Assembly (NCBI GenBank): GCA_964383905.1
Contig: CAYLJO010000071.1
Coordinates: forward strand, 1-26,936
Source: CAYLJO01 sp964383905
GTDB taxonomy: Bacteria; Acidobacteriota; Blastocatellia; Pyrinomonadales; Pyrinomonadaceae
Direction: 5' to 3'
DNA: 26,936 nucleotides
The first letter of the stretch is position 1. Each line of letters begins with the position of its first letter. Under the pieces are notes generated by a model. It did not search any database. It was not told the DNA's origin and saw only the letters and a program-made list of their open reading frames with translations. The translations under genes were made by a program, and so were the position numbers. Below, in pieces: positions 24,525 to 26,936 of this stretch.

Positions 24525-24986
24525 TTACTTCGCCGCCTTGGCCAGAATCTCCTGTGTCGCAGGGACAAGCCCAAGTTGTTGCAACAGTCCTAGCGATTCT
24601 ACCAGCACCCAATCCTCGGCGATTTTCCCGTTCTCAATCCGCTGCATAACCATCATCCTGATGCTCACACGTTTACCCGTCGGGGCGAGGCCAAGCCAGG
24701 TCCCTGTGTGGGTGCCCCGCATCACAGACCGGGTGACCACCTGATCTCCTTCGGCGATCATCTGCTCCACCGTGAAACGAAGATCGGGGAAGCCGGTCAG
24801 CCATTCCTCGACGTGATGTTTTATTGCTTCGGGACCTCGCGTTACTGCGCCCGCTTCGACGCCGGACCGAAGTTGATATGTGACACATTCAGCCGCGATC
24901 AGCTCATCCGCTAAATTTACCTGCCGGTTATTCCAGAGCTCTTCATAAAATCGCCGGACGACATCTTTGTTCTGTTCCGAAGTCAT
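24525..24986 (-). CDS. SnoaL-like ester cyclase / polyketide cyclase family protein
   Basis: Small cone-shaped alpha+beta barrel protein of the NTF2/SnoaL superfamily; catalytic role here unknown. Seen in sequence: NKDVVRRFYEELWNNRQVNLADELIAAECVTY at the N-terminus; GPEAIKHHVEEWLTGFPDLRFTVEQMIAEGDQVVTRSVMRGTHTGTWLGLAPTGKRVSIRMMVMQRIENGKIAEDWVLVE, the typical core of this family. The frame is open to a TTG at 25013, but ATG 24986 is preceded by AAGGA at good spacing, so 153 aa is preferred. It stands alone between two repeat-rich regions. Confidence 0.88.
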   Translation of the reverse strand: MTSEQNKDVVRRFYEELWNNRQVNLADELIAAECVTYQLRSGVEAGAVTRGPEAIKHHVEEWLTGFPDLRFTVEQMIAEGDQVVTRSVMRGTHTGTWLGLAPTGKRVSIRMMVMQRIENGKIAEDWVLVESLGLLQQLGLVPATQEILAKAAK

Positions 24987-25190
24987 AATCAATCCTTCGC
25001 TACTGTGACCCAATGGTCGAGATCGCCCAACGCCGGGGACCAGCCGCGCGCCGGGGGCTTTGATGAGGCTTGCTGATTGCCCGCCGGCCGCGTCCCCCTT
25101 ACATCACCGACTTAGATCGGTTTGCGATAGCCTGTATGGAGGAGTCATCATTAATCAGCAGGGGCTGCTACCACCTACTCCTGAATTGAT

Positions 25191-25222
25191 TTCGCTTTCC
25201 CTCTGTGCCCTCTGTGGTTCAG
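25191..25222. repeat. dispersed intergenic repeat, CTCTGYGTCCTCYGYGGTTC type (copy 2)
   Basis: CGCTTTCCCTCTGTGCCCTC followed by TGTGGTTCAGAT, the second copy of the element at 24391-24425 in the same orientation. The rest of 24987-25271 (285 bp) shows no gene or clear promoter. Confidence 0.6.
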
Positions 25223-25271
25223 ATCGCCTCCTCCCATACATTCGATTTGTTTCGGGTCGGGCGCACCGGGG

Positions 25272-25850
25272 TTAGGCGACGGCCAGCCGGATCTTCCCAT
25301 CAAGCTCCAGCGAATCCGCATACTCCAGGTGAAGTACCCTCCGCGGCTCAGCCGTCCGCGCTTTTGACGAGGAGTGAATCAGCAGCGGTCGCATGACAAG
25401 CACCCCACCCCGGGGTACCAGGCAGTCCACATACTCTCGCCCCCTAGCTATGTTGAAGACCTCGTCATCGGTCAATACCCCATCCGCGTGTGAGCCAGGT
25501 ATCACCCGCAACGGTCCCTTCTCGCCCGTTGAAGCGTCGAGGTCGATTCGCAGGGCCAGAATCCGGGATAACGCCCACGCCGGCGCATGCGCGTACAGGA
25601 TGCCAGCCTTTCTCGACCAGGGGCCCCATTCGGGAGTGTCGATATACGACTCGAGGGGCAACGCCGTGTCCTGGTACCACACGACGAGCCAATTCGCGCG
25701 CTGGGATTTCTCGAAGAGGGTGGCTCGGAACGGCTTGACCACCTAGCGAGCGCCGAGCTATGTGCAGCAGCCGATGATCTGTGGCCACTCTCGCAACGTC
25801 CGGGCTGGCCATCAGGTGGCGCGCCCCGGCGCGTCCCGACGTCATGGTGC
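25272..25850 (-). pseudogene. phytanoyl-CoA dioxygenase (PhyH) family gene, frameshifted and missing a metal ligand
   Basis: Intact members are Fe(II)/2-oxoglutarate oxygenases. The C-terminal 156 codons (from 25742) are clearly PhyH: FRATLFEKSQRANWLVVW, GPLRVIPGSHADG, RGGVLVMRPLLIHSSSKA with the distal His, and RRVLHLEYA. The preceding part of the protein, SGRAGARHLMASPDVARVATDHRLLHIARRSLGGQAVP, lies in another frame and joins it at about 25730-25742, so the gene is frameshifted. In addition, the conserved iron-ligand motif expected as WHQD reads WYQD, replacing the His. An intact N-terminus is not found. Decayed gene; sequencing error could explain the frameshift but not the Tyr. Confidence 0.75.
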
Positions 25851-26029
25851 GTAAATTCAACCTCGATTTGGGCATCATCTGAGCGGTATGTTGCCATCTG
25901 TGCACCTTGTGTTCGAATTGGTTTGCCGAGTATCTTCTCAAGATCCGCGCGATAAACCTCGCCTTTATGATTGACGAATATGGCTGGGCTTAGCACTAAA
26001 ATGAAGCTAATTAATACGCCATGCATCAA
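25851..26029 (-). pseudogene. short AT-richer ORF remnant upstream of the PhyH pseudogene
   Basis: From ATG 26029 about 60 codons (ending near EFTHHDV) have less GC-biased codons than the rest of the window and include a hydrophobic start (GVLISFILVLSPAIF) and KGEVYRADLEKILGKP. The frame then runs on out of register over the PhyH remnant, so its natural 3' end is lost. No family recognised. It may be a fragment of an unrelated gene fused by a deletion. Confidence 0.3.
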
Positions 26030-26383
26030 ATTTTCACCAGGTATCTTGCCGCATAAAGTGCCATCTAGACATCATGGTTGACAGTAAGAAAAAGGCTTGT
26101 CCCTTTACTCTCGTGGGTTATGCTTCGGGTGTTTTTCTACTTGACTTCTGTCAACCATATCAACGATTTAATCACCGGCGCGACGAGACTTAACTGGAAC
26201 GACCCAACCCAAGATCGCGTCCGGTGCATTTAGGGTTAGAGGTCCCTGACCAAACAACTACTCTTCATGCATCTTTTGCAGTTCCTCAGCAGAGCACAAG
26301 TGGGCGTATCCTGCGCTTATGATGACGTCACAGCCTTGCCCTTACTGAGATGCTGGACCGGTAATCGGAATCATTAATCCTGA
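26030..26383. other. gene-free, AT-richer region next to the integrative element
   Basis: About 350 bp with no ORF of note on either strand. It contains the 85-bp inverted-repeat element at 26074-26158. A partly complementary pair, GTAATC (26361-26366) and GATTAC (26382-26387), overlaps the stop of the excisionase-like gene and could act as its terminator. No tRNA gene or attachment-site duplication was recognised. Confidence 0.5.
26074..26158. repeat. 85-bp element bounded by 11-bp inverted repeats
   Basis: ATGGTTGACAG (26074-26084) and CTGTCAACCAT (26148-26158) are perfect inverted repeats, and AGAAAAA (26087-26093) pairs with TTTTTCT (26132-26138) inside them. The size and layout suit a miniature inverted-repeat element or a pair of operators; no flanking target duplication is obvious. 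Confidence 0.55.
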
Positions 26384-26569
26384 TTACTTACCATCTTGGC
26401 GTGGTCGGCCCGGCTTACGATTCATGACTAACTTCAGATCCATCTCTTTAATTAAATAGTCACGTCCTATCTTCTCTGCCGGCAGACGCTTATCTCTGAC
26501 CATCGCTTGCACGCGCTTCATAGTTACACCCAACCGCTCAGCCACTTGCTTCGTTGTTAGTAGATTCAT
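26384..26569 (-). CDS. excisionase-like helix-turn-helix DNA-binding protein
   Basis: Small MerR/excisionase-type (HTH_17) protein. Seen in sequence: LLTTKQVAERLGVTMKRVQAMVRDKRLPAEKIGRDYLIKEMDL is the compact winged-helix block (TxxVAExLGVTxxxVxxxVxxxxLPAxKxGRxYxI) used by recombination directionality factors and by many small regulators. Only 61 residues, with a basic RKPGRPRQDGK tail. It is divergent from the truncated integrase, 103 bp away, which fits an int/xis pair. There is no ribosome binding site; the -10 box lies 6 nt before the ATG, so the mRNA would be leaderless. Confidence 0.82.
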   Translation of the reverse strand: MNLLTTKQVAERLGVTMKRVQAMVRDKRLPAEKIGRDYLIKEMDLKLVMNRKPGRPRQDGK

Positions 26570-26575
26570 GCCGCA

Positions 26576-26604
26576 TTTATAGACGAAGAATAATTATCGG
26601 TCAA
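26576..26604 (-). promoter_or_regulatory. predicted promoter of the excisionase-like gene (leaderless)
   Basis: On the minus strand TTGACC (complement of 26599-26604), a 17-nt spacer and TATAAA (complement of 26576-26581). The box ends 6 nt before the ATG at 26569, so transcription would start at or next to the initiation codon. Confidence 0.6.
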
Positions 26605-26645
26605 GGGCTATATTTTATTGACAATATTATAGCCCACAGGCTATA
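26605..26645. promoter_or_regulatory. palindromic operator array between the divergent promoters
   Basis: TATAGCC-CACA-GGCTATA (26628-26645) is a perfect 7-bp inverted repeat covering the spacer and part of the -10 box of the integrase promoter. A third half-site, GGGCTATA (26605-26612), lies next to the -35 box of the excisionase promoter and pairs with TATAGCCC (26628-26635). Spacing suggests dimer-binding sites for a repressor controlling both promoters. Confidence 0.6.
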
Positions 26646-26647
26646 AT
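26618..26647 (+). promoter_or_regulatory. consensus sigma-70 promoter of the integrase
   Basis: Exact TTGACA (26618-26623) and exact TATAAT (26642-26647) with an 18-nt spacer. GGAGGT (26659-26664) follows 8 nt before the ATG at 26673, so both promoter and ribosome binding site are near ideal. Confidence 0.75.
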
Positions 26648-26672
26648 ATCTGATAATCGGAGGTATAATGAG

Positions 26673-26918
26673 ATGGCAAGAGAACGCTCAGGATCGTTTT
26701 TCAAGCGCATCAAGAAGCTTGAGAACGGCAAGAGAGAGATTACATGGTGGGCGCGCGTTACCTATGTCGATCCGGTCACAGGGAAGCGTCACGACCGGCA
26801 GAGGCGCGCTGAGAACAGAGCGAAGGCGAAAGAATTGGTGGAAGAATTGCTGGCGAAGTTTGACGCGACAGGCGGGCGTGCGATCAAAACTGGATCGCTC
26901 TACTCTGCCACAATCTAG
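26673..26918 (+). pseudogene. N-terminal fragment of a tyrosine-recombinase-type integrase
   Basis: Seen in sequence: MARERSGSFFKRIKKLENGK followed by TWWARVTYVDPVTGKRHDRQRRAENRAKAKELVEELLAKFDATGGRAI, the arm-type DNA-binding domain that opens phage and element integrases. Such proteins usually continue for about 300 residues through a core-binding and a catalytic domain; here the frame changes character after GRAIK and ends at TAG 26918. None of the three frames shows a core-binding domain in the remaining 18 bases. The ATG at 26673 is chosen over ATG 26668 (other frame) because GGAGGT is 8 nt upstream of it rather than 3. It may be a broken gene, or a stand-alone arm-binding regulator. Confidence 0.7.
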
Positions 26919-26936
26919 GGGTTGAGCATAACGGCG

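Noticed and set aside
26030..26936. tRNA-associated attachment site for the integrative element
   Set aside because: No tRNA 3' end or direct-repeat pair could be recognised in the window; the other end of the element lies outside it.

Overview
The window looks like chromosomal DNA of an Acidobacteriota bacterium, probably of the Blastocatellia/Pyrinomonadales type. This is inference from gene content and style: a secreted GWxTD-motif protein, a 2-oxoglutarate dehydrogenase E1 fused to an E2-like acyltransferase domain, GC-rich codon use, frequent TTG starts, and gene borders full of short heptanucleotide repeats. No rRNA, tRNA or CRISPR array was seen.

Layout. 1-850: tail of an upstream gene and endonuclease V. 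850-5085: minus-strand genes for a GWxTD protein, the Tat translocase (tatB-like then tatC) and a CheW-like adaptor. 5086-5701: a 0.6 kb stretch without a credible gene. 5702-12042: plus-strand genes for a zinc-ribbon rhomboid protease, 3-hydroxyacyl-CoA dehydrogenase, lumazine synthase, NusB, a CheA kinase and a secreted beta-rich protein. 12064-15838: a tightly overlapping minus-strand operon encoding a ferritin-like/DUF362 fusion, a CrtI-like FAD oxidoreductase and an Asp-nucleophile alpha/beta hydrolase. 16112-18485: a second overlapping minus-strand operon encoding an exported DUF2059 protein, a small protein with a twin-arginine signal and a GatA-type amidase. 18798-22589: the large kgd/sucA-type gene, ended by a palindromic terminator shared with a convergent DUF805-like/SRPBCC membrane protein (22695-24104). 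24105-26936: an accessory, more AT-rich end with dispersed repeats, a SnoaL-like protein, a decayed phytanoyl-CoA dioxygenase gene, an 85-bp inverted-repeat element, and one edge of an integrative element (excisionase-like gene divergent from a truncated integrase) with two near-consensus promoters and palindromic operators between them.

How the parts may work together. The Tat genes provide the export route that the small Tat-signal protein would need, and the amidase beside it has no signal of its own, so co-export is a testable idea. CheA and CheW are on opposite strands about 4 kb apart and would serve a sensory array; no receptor or CheY is in the window. The best candidates for an undescribed system are the ferritin-like/DUF362 + FAD oxidoreductase + hydrolase operon and the Tat-protein/amidase pair. 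The most striking non-coding signal is the set of period-7 tandem repeats at gene ends, one of which supplies the -35 box of the ribH promoter.
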